NCBI GenBank assembly: GCA_014529385.2
Contig: CM043959.1
Location: 3,129,358-3,193,357, forward strand
Length of the DNA stretch: 64,000 nucleotides
Reading direction: 5' to 3'
DNA from: Adiantum capillus-veneris
Taxonomy: Eukaryota > Streptophyta > Polypodiopsida > Polypodiales > Pteridaceae
Within the stretch, counting starts at the first letter, position 1, and each line of letters begins with the position of its first letter. Made by a program: the position numbers and the translations under genes. This document shows, one piece after another, positions 11,988-22,539 of the stretch. The notes below the pieces were generated by a model. That model was not told the origin of the DNA, did not search any database, and saw nothing but the letters and a program-made list of their open reading frames with translations.

Positions 11988-12589
11988 CTGGTGGGAGGGA
12001 TGTCATGAGACTGGACACCCTTTTGTTATGTGTGGTTAACTACAAGTGGGATAGGTAGCGTAATGGTTAATTATGTTTTATCTTTACTAATAGTGAGTTG
12101 ATGATGATTTGTAGATTGAAATTTTGAGAGTTGACAAGGAGGCACTGGCAAATAATAACCCTCTCGGCCATTTTACCCTTGCACAATATTTTGGACTTTT
12201 TATTCAATAAGACACTATAGTTGCTTATAAATAGCTCTAGTGAGAACTCACCCTATAGGACATGCAATAAGTGATGTGCTCCACTCAAGTACTAAAGTGG
12301 ACTAGATATTTTGGCACCCAATACTCAAATAATAAATTAATTACCAAACTCCACAAGAAGGGGTTCCATGGAGTTTGGGGCTATGATTTTAAGCCATTTA
12401 CTTGTAAGATTCTCTTCTCTTCTCTCTTAGACTATGCTAAATCATGTTGTGTACCCTCTAATTATGTCTAAATCTCTTACAATGTCTTACACTCTATCTT
12501 TGTCAAATCTATTCTCTTTGTGTATGTGTGTGTTGTTTAGTCTAAGTGTGTGTGTGTGTGTGTACTTGGATTTGGAAGAGAAAGTGACA
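11988..12589 (+). repeat. Polypurine tract and 3' LTR of plus-strand gypsy relic
   Basis: GGTGGGAGGGA (11990-12000) is a polypurine tract directly before TGTCATGAGACTGG at 12001, the LTR start. The LTR holds a TATA-like CTTATAAATAG near 12216-12226 and a short TG run at 12545-12562. A closing ACA at 12587-12589 would make it 589 bp. The start is well supported; the end is provisional. Confidence 0.65.
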
Positions 12590-13204
12590 TGTTGATGGTG
12601 ATGTCTGTGAGCAATTATTGAATTGTCCAAGCAATTGGTCTCCTCCTCTCCCAACAACAAGCTAAAAGAAGTCTAAAAATAGTAATATTATAGTATACAT
12701 TGCTTTGTGAAACCACATGAAGTTAATCAACATCTATCTTTATGTTAATGTTTATTTTACCAAGGTAAATGCAATCTAAAACTATGAGTATCACTACAAT
12801 ATATGCTTCTTTCTAAAACTAAATAAATTAAAGTATAGCATCGACACCTCCTAAGGCCTATGTTATTTTCAAGGGAAACCAACATTTTGAGTTGGACCAC
12901 ATCAAGCTTCTCTTTTGATAGCTTCCCATTACTCATGCTTTATCCAACTATGAGTTAGTAAGGATATGCTCTCGGATATACCTATCTAAGAGAGCCAATA
13001 GGCAAGAAGAGAAACCTTTCCTAGCAAACATGGATTTCATAGTTTATCCTTCCAAAAACACATGAATTTCTAATTTTTAGGTTGCTCAAAGGCCAAGAAC
13101 TAAGTGGTTGCCTTATGTTTTTGGCTTGGCTAAAATTCTAACGTTCCTTTACTTTTTCTCATTGTAGAGCAATAAACTTCTTATTGATATATTGCTCATA
13201 GAGG
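12590..13204. other. No feature recognised
   Basis: AT-rich sequence without a supportable gene. Confidence 0.5.
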
Positions 13205-13361
13205 ATGAAACATATTTCCTCTACTTGTTATGAGAGAATCCACTCCTAACATCACTCATTTCATGCCATGAATATTAATGCATGAAACATATTTCCTCTA
13301 CTTGTTATGAGAGAATCCACTCCTAACATCACTCATTTCATGCCATGAATATTAATGCATG
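13205..13361 (+). repeat. Exact 77-bp tandem duplication
   Basis: The unit beginning ATGAAACATATTTCC occurs at 13205-13281 and again at 13282-13358 without a visible difference, followed by the first bases of a third unit. The identity implies a recent replication-slippage or unequal-exchange event, or an assembly artefact. Confidence 0.95.
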
Positions 13362-13496
13362 ACTATAATTTTTTTTGCTCTCATTCTTTGTGTTTCTTTG
13401 GCATGCCATCCTAGAGTCATTGATTAGGTCAACATAAAGCGGGCAACATGTTTCATATTTCTCCCATAGGTCATATTTGACCTTTGAAGATGGTAC

Positions 13497-13501
<5 letters not shown>

Positions 13502-13536
<35 letters not shown>
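13502..13536. repeat. (CT)n microsatellite
   Basis: A pure CT tract of about 17 units. It generates a false Arg-Glu repeat in a minus-strand frame. Confidence 0.97.
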
Positions 13537-13537
<1 letters not shown>

Positions 13538-13539
13538 AG

Positions 13540-14029
13540 CCCATCTCCATTTTCTTGGGCGTTCTATGATTTCTCACAATGTATCCTATCTTGTCTTCAG
13601 TGACCCCACATACTTCACACTTGATAACTTGACACCTATACATGAAGCTGCAAGTAGTAGGTTCAAGGAGTAGGCTATTAATGTTTGAGTTGCAAACAAG
13701 TAGTAGGTTTAAGGAGTAGGCTTTTTTTTTTTTTGGGTTCATTGGGGATGCTTGGACAACATGGATAATGTAACAAATATCTTTCGCATTGGCAAAAAAA
13801 TGCAAGTTTTCGTTCTTATTTCCTCAATGATGTCTTTAGTTCAATCTTCCAAAATATCCTCATTCTTCAAATAGGAGATTATTACATGAAAGGGATACAA
13901 ACATATTTTGAGGGCAAACTAAGTGATTTTATTGAGTATTTGAGCATGTGATTTTGTGAGTTGTGATTCTTTTTTAGTATTTGGAATATTTGTAATTTTG
14001 TGATTTCTTTCTATCGCATTTTTGTGATT
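13540..14029. other. No feature recognised
   Basis: AT-rich. A phrase with AGTAGTAGGTT(C/T)AAGGAGTAGGCT is duplicated at about 13653-13676 and 13699-13722. Nothing else is supported. Confidence 0.45.
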
Positions 14030-14936
14030 TGTGGTTATAAATTTGGACAGGAAAAAGTTTTTGTGTTGCATTAAAAAGGTGGAGGAGGATATAGAGTGGA
14101 TGTTGGGCCCATCATATCTATCCACAATACATCAGGTGTTGAGGTGCATCAATCTAGTAAGAGATTTAAAGAGACATGACCCATCAAGGATCTTTTATTT
14201 ACACTTTAGTCAAGCCGGCCTTGATGTATGGAGGAGTAGAATAGGACGTAGGTGTGGCGACCCACTGGTGCACCCAGGCAGAGAAATCATAGGTTCTCAT
14301 GATGGCACACATCATACACAAACAAACGTTTTGTACCTCATCACAACACCACCATGGTAGTGAAGGTTTGTTTCACGCCACTAGATCAGATGTCGTACAA
14401 AATATTTTGAGGCATCGAAATAGTTGGCACATGCCAAAGATAGAGGCTCATGGTATATTCTAAGTCATAGAGGGACCACCTTCCACCATTCTAGTATGAT
14501 AGAGATGCACTGCATATCCAACTCACATAATGAGGAATAGAGCTATCCAAGAGACCCCTTCATCCAAAGATGCTATATTGTAGAGAGTGCTTTGTGAGCA
14601 TTTCGAAAGATGAATTCAAAGAGACCCAAATACATGGAGGGCTTCTTACCACATGGTTCTAGATTGCGATTGGCTAGTTGAGGGTTTTGTCACATCACCT
14701 TGAGATAGACACTAGCAGAGCAACTCAGGTCCCAAGAGACGAGCACGTATGTAGACTATGTAGAGAGGAGGTGGATGATGAGCAACGAGGGGAGGGTGAG
14801 GATGCAGAACACTATGTATGTGATTGTAGAACCTACACTCCCTTCAGAGAAAGATGCCCTACCTTGTTAAGAGAGCAACGTTCAATCCACTAGCTCTTTC
14901 AAGTGGCAACGCTTCTCAAGAGGTTTATACTAATAT
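14030..14936 (+). pseudogene. LINE relic: C-terminal part of ORF2
   Basis: Disconnected plus-strand frames resemble the thumb and C-terminus of a non-LTR reverse transcriptase. ALMYGGVE lies near 14220, a WRAFYHMV phrase near 14637, and at 14678-14893 the sequence RVLSHHLEIDTSRATQVPRD leads into a zinc-binding motif C-R-L-C...EDAEH-Y-V-C-D-C. This last motif is the terminal CCHC-type signature of LINE ORF2. Many stops and frameshifts interrupt it. It is not the same family as the LINE copies at 35-58 kb, whose terminal motif reads CAACDHLVES followed by HCLWDC. A relative may be the RT relic at 23990-25330. Confidence 0.65.
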
Positions 14937-15421
14937 GGAAAAATTAAAAATACACCCGTAATTTGTGGAAATTTCCAAAATGCCCCTCTAATTTCAAAAA
15001 TTCTCAATGTATCTCTCATATTTGGCCAAAAATTCCCAAAATGTCCTTCAATTTTGCCAAAATTCCCAAAATACCCCTAAATAACCTCACAAACATCTCT
15101 AAAAACAATTTCTTTTGCAACTCTTCATAGGAAGATTGATTATCCTTAATAGAAGATGACAAAGCTAGGATTTTAGATGGTATTGAGGCCACTTTCGCTG
15201 AAATTGTTCACCATTTTTAAACACACATGATGCCTCTATGTGTGAGATCATTCGTGAGTAATTTTGTCTAAGACACTAAAAGATAGATCTCCATTGCCAT
15301 AAACATTAGACTATGCAAGAATTGGGGCAAATATGATGCAAGGGTATATTGGGAATTTTTGAAACTTGAGGGGTATTTGGGGAATTTCCACAAATTAGAG
15401 GGGTATTGCGGTAATTTTCCC
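14937..15421. mobile_element. Mutator-like MITE with 9-bp target duplication
   Basis: The segment has inverted ends of about 80 bp: the left starts GGAAAAATTAAAAATAC and the right end, reverse complemented, starts GGGAAAATTACCGCAATAC. The outer flanks carry an identical 9-bp duplication TACTAATAT at 14928-14936 and 15422-15430. A 9-bp duplication with long inverted ends is characteristic of the Mutator superfamily. There is no transposase, so it is non-autonomous (485 bp). The outer TIR, an internal block containing GAAGATTGATT, and the duplication length are all shared with the element at 46162-46501, which is in inverse orientation. Confidence 0.88.
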
Positions 15422-15553
15422 TACTAATATTTGACGTCATAGAAGATAAGTGGGGAGCTTTAAACATAGATTCACTCAAGCGATGTTTACTCACATTTTG
15501 GGGGGACCAACATCTACTTCAAGCATATTAACGGCGACTCATGCTCTGATTTC

Positions 15554-15634
15554 GAGTGCGTGCATGGTGTAGTGGTAAGGGTCTAGACTCTCGTTGTCTA
15601 GGTGTCGGGTTTAACCCGCTTGAGGGTCGCGCTC
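15554..15634 (+). other. tRNA-like sequence (SINE head or pseudo-tRNA)
   Basis: GAGTGCG (15554-15560) pairs with CGCGCTC (15628-15634) through seven pairs including one G-T. A box-A-like TGGTGTAGTGG lies at 15565-15575, and a box-B-like GGTTTAACCC at 15608-15617. An anticodon-like hairpin TAGAC/GTCTA holds a 7-nt loop TCTCGTT, but with C instead of the invariant U at position 33. The T arm does not fold properly, so a functional tRNA is unlikely. An RNA polymerase III-derived SINE head or a decayed tRNA fits better. Confidence 0.4.
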
Positions 15635-15639
15635 ACTTG

Positions 15640-17200
15640 TATTTTGGTCAACTAGCTATATTCCATCCATGCCTGCTTGCCAAATCCATTCGATGACATA
15701 GAAGATCTCTTTGCAGGCCCATAAATTACGTGGCAGGAGTCTTTATAGATCACCACATTCTTTAAGAGATCCACCTCACCTATGGTACCAACACTACAAG
15801 GTCCTCTTGACACACTAGAGATGACAAATTCCATAGATCATTTCAGTCGAGAGTCTACATGTATAGTACATGATGCAGACAGCTAGAGTGCATATCATAC
15901 TTTCATACCCTTCGCATATAGTCTTGCCCCTAGCAATATAGCTCCATCCTCCATACATCATGTTTCCACTCATTGTACACCCCAGATCACCAGTTTATTA
16001 GTTAGTTATAGTCATTATTTTCATTTTAATTTTCTTTTCGTGATGACAATGGATACGCCATAGTTAGCTATAGTCACTACCATAATACCTAGGGAGAAGA
16101 CTTTTTGATGGTCATCTAGGATCACGAATGGACGCCACTAAATTGGCTCCAAGCTTTGATCCAAACCATTTGAATCCATTCTAGATTTATTCCACAGATA
16201 AGTTTGTTCACTAAGGCTGCTATAAATACAAAGGCACACCCTTGGCTTCAATGTGAATGTGAAATCCTTAGTTTCACACGTATAATATAATAGATAGTAT
16301 AGGCAAAGAGATGATATAAATATCAAATTTTTATTGTGCATTTTCTAGCTAGAAATCAAATCAACAAATCCCCTATCTAGAGAATGACATTGGTGAGGCT
16401 AGTGATCTACCCCTTTACATCCTGCACACACTGACTTCAAGTCTCGTATTGATCACTCACATTGGTTTTGTTGGAGATGAGCTTCACATCATAATTTGTT
16501 GCCTTCTTTCTATTGAAATAAAATTTGAATCCATGCTTCAAGCATAACAGTTGGAAATGCTAAGAATGTTTGCTCTAGGTTGGAAAATTCAATTTCTTTC
16601 TCTAATTTGGGCATTTGCGTTATACAAAATAACTTCAAATATATACATATAAAGTTAGATTTAGGTTGAAAGAATGCACCAAAAGGTAGAGAAGAAGGAG
16701 AAGCTCTATGACACATAGAACAAGGAGCAGTATTATTGAGTGTGCAAGTACATAAATAATTTTTGGTGACTTGCTTGACTAGTGCAAAAGGGTCCACTAG
16801 ATGGATGGACTGATACTACCTAATGTCATGCAAATAGAATCATGTTGAGCAATCAGCTTGATCGGAGCTTGATACAAAGTCTTTAGCTTGAAGTATATGG
16901 TGTTTAGCTCAAGTAAATAAGCACCAATCTCATGCATTTCAAACAAAGGTAACACTAGTTGCGTGCCCCCTAGGTAGGTCCATTAGCCGATCAACTATCT
17001 CCTTTTCACAAGACCAGGGAGGAAAATGGTGAAAAGATTAACATGCCACTAATAATTTCAAATAGACTATGAGATTTAGTATATTCCTTTGATCTATACG
17101 AATGTACATATTATCCATAAATGGTCATATTCTTTTCCTTCACTTGATTTGTTTGAAGGCATAATTATAATGATAATTATACTATTTTGCTTCGGTTATG
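15640..17200. other. No gene supported
   Basis: Several short minus-strand frames (e.g. 16510-16797) have no recognisable protein and no supporting context. Confidence 0.45.
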
Positions 17201-17209
17201 TCTAATATG

Positions 17210-18345
17210 TGTCCTGTGGAGAATCTTTGTCATTGAACAAAGAAAAAACTTCCAAAGGAAATTGGTTGCAGGGAAATATAAGTTTCATGCTATAATGAAG
17301 AATGGAAAATGGTCTTTGTGTGACATTCCCTAGTGTAAGCTTGATGGTAGGGTTGATCACTATAAGGCTAGACAAAAGATTAAGAGAAAGGGCATTGAAT
17401 TTTATGATACTTTTTCTCCTGCTTGTATTTGGTTGCCATTCATAAAATTTGTGCATCGGCAACTTCATTGCAAGCCTACTACCACACTTATGGAAACTTT
17501 GAAGCTAGTTATTCACTATTCTTGAGGTTACATTGTGTCACTCTCTATTAGTAGGCTATCGATTGCCTTATTTATGAATTTAGTATTTGATGAAGACTAC
17601 ATTGTTGTCACTCTCTATTGGCAAGCTAACGATTGCCTTTTTAATGTATACTCTATGTGCTTGAATATTAGCATGTAGTCTCACTTAGGTGTTAATTTAT
17701 GCATCATCCATCGTCTAACATTTTGAAGGTAGTGAAGGGAATCTTTTGCTACTTGAGTGGTGCTATACACCTTGATTTGTTTTATCCTAGGGGGGTTCAT
17801 TATCGCCAGATTTAGATGAATTTTGGGCTTAGATTGGGTTGTTTTCTACTCCTTGCTATGACATAGGAGTGTCCAATGGTTTTTCTTTCATGCTTGCAGC
17901 TCATGCACATCTTGGTTGAGCAGGACTAGCCATACTAGCCACTGCTAGTTGTGAGGCTATGTATTGTACAAGGCACTATTGATACCTATGGTTGAGTGCA
18001 ATTGGCTTAGACACCTTGTGACTATTCATGTGGGTGTCGGAAAACAGCCTTGACACCACCATATTCATAGACAATCATAGCACGTTGGTAGTTTGGAGGA
18101 ATTGAGTTTTCCAAAGCCGAGTTTTCCATGCTACAGAAAGCACATTGAGATGCATTTTTCTTATATCAAAGAATCTTTGTAGGAGAGGTCAGCTTGGCTT
18201 ATGTGCTCCTAATTTTAAAGAAGATACTTTGCCTCATGAAAACTTTGAATCTTTTTCCAAAGCTTTGGGCTCACTCCCCTTTGTAAACTTATCACTCTTT
18301 ATACGATCTAGCACTTCCTTGTTTAGTGTGAGCTAATTTCATTGC
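17210..18345 (+). pseudogene. Ty1/copia relic: RT and RNase H
   Basis: Plus-strand frames start with NGKWSLCDIP, then KLDGRVDHYKARQKIKRKG and FYDTFSP. These match the opening of copia RT, where a W..K.K.DG...YKARLVAKG phrase is followed by DY.ETFSP. At 17740-18330 frames in several phases recall the copia RNase H end, with FCYLSGAIHLDLFYP, KHIEMHFSY and a final F.KALG.LPF..L phrase. Stops every few dozen codons show a long-dead copy. The YVDD box and the integrase and gag parts are not visible. Confidence 0.7.
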
Positions 18346-18458
18346 ATCACTCCCTGTGGAATTTGTTACCAAATCATGATAGTGATAGTGATTTTTTTCC
18401 CCTTCACTGAGATTTTTCCATCCCTTCCTTGTGTAGACATCCATCGTTCTAGGGCCAA

Positions 18459-18590
18459 CCTTATCTTTGTATTATCGCACTAAGTAGTTAGCCTTATCTT
18501 TGTATTAGCACACTAAGTAGCTAGCCTTATCTTTGTATTAGCACACTAAGTAGCTAGCCCTATCTTTGTATTATCACACTAAGTAATACT
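18459..18590 (+). repeat. 33-bp tandem repeat, four units
   Basis: Units start at 18459, 18492, 18525 and 18558. Each begins CCTTATCTTTGTATTA (CCCTATC in the last) and contains CACTAAGTAG. Two to four substitutions separate neighbours. This is a small minisatellite. Confidence 0.95.
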
Positions 18591-18608
18591 ACTTCCCAAG
18601 TTGTGCTA

Positions 18609-18640
18609 TGTGTGTGTGTGTGTGTGTGCACGCACGCATG
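18609..18640. repeat. (TG)n microsatellite with GCACGCACGCATG tail
   Basis: A short TG tract that ends at the 3' border of the LINE fragment to its right. Confidence 0.9.
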
Positions 18641-18644
18641 TGCG

Positions 18645-19370
18645 CTTGTATTTGACCTACTAGATATAAATACTTGGCATCTAGGCGCCCCATGAACCAT
18701 GGTGAAGAAGAGCCCTAGTCTCACCAAAGTTGCAAGAAGGCCTTGTAGCACTCCTATATGGGGTCAGATTTGCCCTGAAGCCTCTCAAATGATCCCCTAA
18801 GTATATGAATTAGCTCCATCGAAATGTCATGTACAATCCCATCCGGTAGGACGTTCAAGTGTCAAATATGCGAAATCATCGGGCTCTATAGATGAACCAA
18901 AGTGTTAGGCTACATATGAGCTCCCAACAACACTCTCTATCTCTACCCCACTCCTGAGGTACAAGCTTTGTGGTGGGTTTCCAGCCCTCCTGTATCACAA
19001 TCAACGTATTGGTTGAAGCCATCTCAAAAAAAAGCGTTGGGTCCGTGAGGGTGGACCAAGATGAAACACCCAAGTGTACTGGCTAGCTGTCAAAAGTGCA
19101 GGCATCAATCTAAGAATCGACTTGTTTTCCCATGGGGTGGCAGTCCCACAAACAGTGACACTATATCTCAAGTGGATGGTCACACGCGGTACATACCATA
19201 GAGTAGATGGTCACAGGCAGTGGTACATGTCACAAAGTGGCCACTGTGCACCAACCAACTTTCAACTATAGTGGCGCAATGGGCAAGTAGCCACTAGAAC
19301 ATGGTGACTCTCCTTAGCTATTTGTTGTCCCACATGCACCCCCAAAAATCTACCGAGAGCTCGACCATGA
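18645..19370 (-). pseudogene. LINE 3' fragment (C-terminal ORF2 and 3' UTR)
   Basis: On the minus strand the fragment aligns phrase by phrase with the end of LINE copy 1 (41030-41700). RLMPALLTASQYTW corresponds to RLMPSLSTARQYTW, WSTLTDPTLFFEMAST to WSTLTDPALQFELSST, and CCWELICSLTLWFI to ECWELLSGLTLWFI. The first frame lies at 19183-19001 and the second at 19073-18876, so a frameshift separates them. The zf-RVT Cys/His residues are partly lost (HLRYSVTVCG). The 3' end stops before the poly(A), at the TG repeat. Confidence 0.85.
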
Positions 19371-19779
19371 GACCTAAGTTGCATTGCACATTATAGAGTG
19401 TATGTATAATACGCTTTAATCAGGCATATTATACACCATCTCATGTGAAACAAATTTATTATACAATGTCACATCAATGAAAACAATGTCTTGTATAATT
19501 TCCTAAAATTTTGATCGAACTATATTTTGATCGAACTAATCCGAAATAAATAATTCTATATAGGAAGCACTCGCGGGGATGTATGCTATTGTGGGCATCT
19601 TTGTGAAAGATTTGCCTTGAGTTCACTACAAAGGTGAACTCTAAAACCCAAAAAACAAACAAAAAAGAGAATTCTTGTAGATAATATCCTTAAATTTAGA
19701 AATATAAGAGGTGGCTCTAATTATAAGACGAACAATTAGACTTAGATTTTTTTTTATTTGATATGGTAGATAAAGTGTA
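19371..19779. other. No feature recognised
   Basis: AT-rich sequence with no supported gene. Confidence 0.45.
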
Positions 19780-20480
19780 GTAATTAGAAAATATGGTCAA
19801 TAGAGCCTTGTGTAGAGTTTCACTCACACTTGAAAGTAAGTTAGCCATAGTAAATTTAGTGATTTCTAGGTATTTTCTTGCTTTAAGTAGAGCCATTCTC
19901 ACACATGGAAGTAACTTAGGCAAATTTATTTCACGGTTGCCTATACTAAGTGTAGAGCAATGCTCACACTAGAGGTGATTTAGGTTGGTAAAAATAGTAA
20001 TCTCTTGCCTTGTATAGAGTTTGACTCACACGGGACTCACACTTGGAAGCGTTTTAAGTTACTTCCATGCTCACACATGAAAATAACTGAGGTAAATTTA
20101 TTTCACGACTGCCTATACCAAGTGTCAAGCAATGCTCACACTAGAGGTGATTTAGGTTGGTAGAATAGTAATCGCTTGCCTTGTATAGAGTTTGACTCAT
20201 ACGGCACTTACACTTGGGAAGTGATTTAAGTAGGGTAAATAGAGATTACTCAGCATGTGTAGAGTTTGACTCACACTTTAAGGTCATTTAAGTAGGTTTG
20301 AGCGATTCAAAATTTCTTATCATGTGTAGAGTTTAGTCACACTTGAAGGTCATTTAAGTAGGTTTAAGAAATTCAAAAATTCTTATCATGTGTAGAGTCT
20401 ACTCACACTTGAAGGCTATCTAAATATAAATTAGGTGATTCCTCGTTATGTGTAGAGTGAAAGCTTACACTTGTGATGGA
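19780..20480 (+). repeat. Degenerate ~67-bp tandem array with higher-order structure
   Basis: At least nine variants of TGTGTAGAGTTTGACTCACA followed by CTTGAAGGTCATTTAAGTAG recur across 700 bp. The best-kept units are near 20260, 20327 and 20390. Superimposed on this, a longer block of about 165 bp, including TTTATTTCACG and CTCACACTAGAGGTGATTTA, occurs near 19925-20010 and again near 20095-20180. The core phrase is itself a short imperfect hairpin (GTGTAGAGT / ACTCACAC). Confidence 0.85.
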
Positions 20481-21479
20481 ATTTTAAGATTTAAATAACA
20501 AACAAAACTCAAGAGTGTCGATTTAAAATTTTAAAAATGATAGAACTATTAATGGTTATGCTTGTAGACATCGTAAATGGTAATGATTTGATTTTCAAAT
20601 AGGATAGTAATTATTGGTATAGATTGCACCTAATTTGGGCTTTAAAGTTGATAGATAGTTTTTTTGGTGCTCGCGGATCCCTTTACAATATGGTGAAAGG
20701 ATATGAGTGAAGCTATGTAGATGAATTGATAGCAAGAAAGACCTCATCGAGGTTGAGGTGGTCCGAATCTTGTGGCCATAAATTTAATGGAAATGCACAC
20801 ATGATAAAAGAGCATGTATTCAAAATTCTTGAAAATGTGCTAGCTTGCAAAAAATACTCCTAAAGGTATCCGTTGTGGGAGTGAATCACACCACCTATAA
20901 AGTGCATGCAACACCACCTAGATCAACATAATGTCAACCGAGGACACAAATGACATGATAGGCACACCGGGGAAATCTCTATAGCTTGTTAGGCTGAGAC
21001 CATTCCACACATACAACAATTTGAAAGGCCAACTAAACCAAAATCAAGAATGTCATTGCTCTCAATCACATCACTCAACCCAAATACACACAAATGGAAG
21101 GAAACTCACCAAATTATACTAGAATCGTACGAAACTTAAGGACCATCATCCCCTCACTAGGATACACCTGCCCCAAAGCCTCTACACTCAAAATCCTCAC
21201 TCCAAACCCATATGCTTAAAACACATATGAAGACAGAGCAAAATTTTGAAAGTGCCTGAAACTGAAATCTATGAGTACATATGCGTAGCTTATGTCGCTA
21301 TGATTCTAATGATTACTTGTACGCAAAAAATAGACATCGTTTGATACACTTACGATCACAAAGAGCTCGTAGATGTGTTAGCGCGTGTGCTCTATTTTGT
21401 GTGGAATGCTTGGCGTTGTTGTGTAACTCTCTTCTAGCCTATCAAAATGGTGCAGTCGGATCTCCAATGCGATGAGCAA
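20481..21479. other. No gene supported
   Basis: Mixed AT-rich DNA. The 64-codon frame at 21281-21475 has no family features. Confidence 0.4.
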
Positions 21480-21826
21480 GCAGGGAGTAGCATCAGGATG
21501 AAGCTCACTCTCTCAGTCACACACAGTCGACGACATCACAAAACCTTGATTAAGATAAAAAGTTCTCCTTATAAAATGACTTAGGTACCTTTTTTACTAA
21601 GGCTACCATAGGTTAAACCAAAAATAGTGTTCAATGGGTCAAATGGCTTTCTATTTATAATCTGGAATTGCCATCACACCCTGGCAACTGCAACTAGAAT
21701 AGCTACTCATTCAAATGATGTTTTTAAACATATCCGCATCATTTCATAACTCAAAAAAATAAGACTTTGGTACAAAAATTTAGTTACGTCGTACTGTTTA
21801 CCCATGGGTCAACACTCCCCCCCTCC
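21480..21826 (-). repeat. 3' LTR with polypurine tract (minus strand)
   Basis: The minus strand reads GGAGGGGGGGAG (21826-21815) and then TGTTGACCCATGGG from 21814, which is the layout of a polypurine tract followed by an LTR start. A TATA-like ATTATAAATAG lies near 21650-21662. The far end is uncertain. It does not match the LTR at 22400-23171, so the two LTRs come from different families even though both point the same way. Confidence 0.5.
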
Positions 21827-22109
21827 GAATTCATGTCGTCGCTGCCATGACCCGATTGTCAATGTCGGTGCGGTCTTTGTTGTCGTTTTTGTTTTGTTTT
21901 GTTTTAGCTCCACTGCTTGTACATTTTGGATGCCTCTGTAAATTCCTTACTAGAATCTCTTTTGATGTCCAATGCTTGTCAACCTTATTATAACAGCAGG
22001 AATGACTTAAGGATTTGAGTCTTCAATTGTCTACCTTTTGTGTCTTCTCTTCTTCATTGGGGACTTCTTTGTTCCTGCATCAAGGTGATCGAAGTCGCAT
22101 TTGGCATTG
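21827..22109 (-). pseudogene. Decayed internal region of a copia-type element
   Basis: This lies between the gag start and the polypurine tract. A minus-strand phrase near 21990-22030 (CCYNKVDKHWTSK) resembles a degraded gag zinc knuckle. No protease, integrase or RT is present, so the element is internally deleted. Confidence 0.3.
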
Positions 22110-22328
22110 TTAGCTTTTGTGTGATGTGTAAATCATTATATTGCTTCTCCTTATATTTCGATCAAGGAAAATCCATGCTTCATCTGCCATTGTTGCAGGA
22201 TTCTTTGCAAGACCACCTAGTGGTAAATAAAGGTCCTTCTGGTAGACATAGCCTTCAATCTGCATCTTCCAGTGTTGGTAGTTTTTGCCGTTGAACTTAT
22301 CGATTTTGAGCTTTCCTTCCTCCGCCAT
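22110..22328 (-). pseudogene. Ty1/copia gag N-terminus, truncated
   Basis: A 72-codon frame starts MAEEGKLKIDKFNGKNYQHW, followed by QKDLYLPLGG and an ADEAW..LDR phrase. This is the standard N-terminal region of plant copia gag (the short family-wide FNG.NY..W...M motif). The ATG lies about 60 bp downstream of a primer-binding site and LTR, as expected. A complete gag would run about 250 codons more, so the frame is cut after the first quarter. Confidence 0.85.
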
Positions 22329-22387
22329 TACTCCCGCTCAATTCAAGGAATCTTTTCCTTGAGATGATTTAGCTATGAGAAAACCTT

Positions 22388-22399
22388 GCTCTGATACCA
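22388..22399 (-). promoter_or_regulatory. Primer-binding site for initiator Met-tRNA
   Basis: The minus strand reads TGGTATCAGAGCA, complementary to the 3' end of plant initiator Met-tRNA, between the LTR end and gag. Confidence 0.9.
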
Positions 22400-22487
22400 G
22401 TTCTTAGGAAATAGAACGTAGCTAAGTAGATATTACAATAGCTTACTTAATGGAGAGAGATAATTTTTCACACACGAAAGATTATAG

Positions 22488-22539
<52 letters not shown>

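Noticed and set aside
15554-15634. Functional tRNA gene
   Set aside because: U33 is replaced by C and the T arm cannot form; kept only as tRNA-like.
19780-20480. CRISPR-like array
   Set aside because: Units are contiguous, diverged and lack unique spacers, and the setting is a plant nuclear genome. This is tandem repeat decay.
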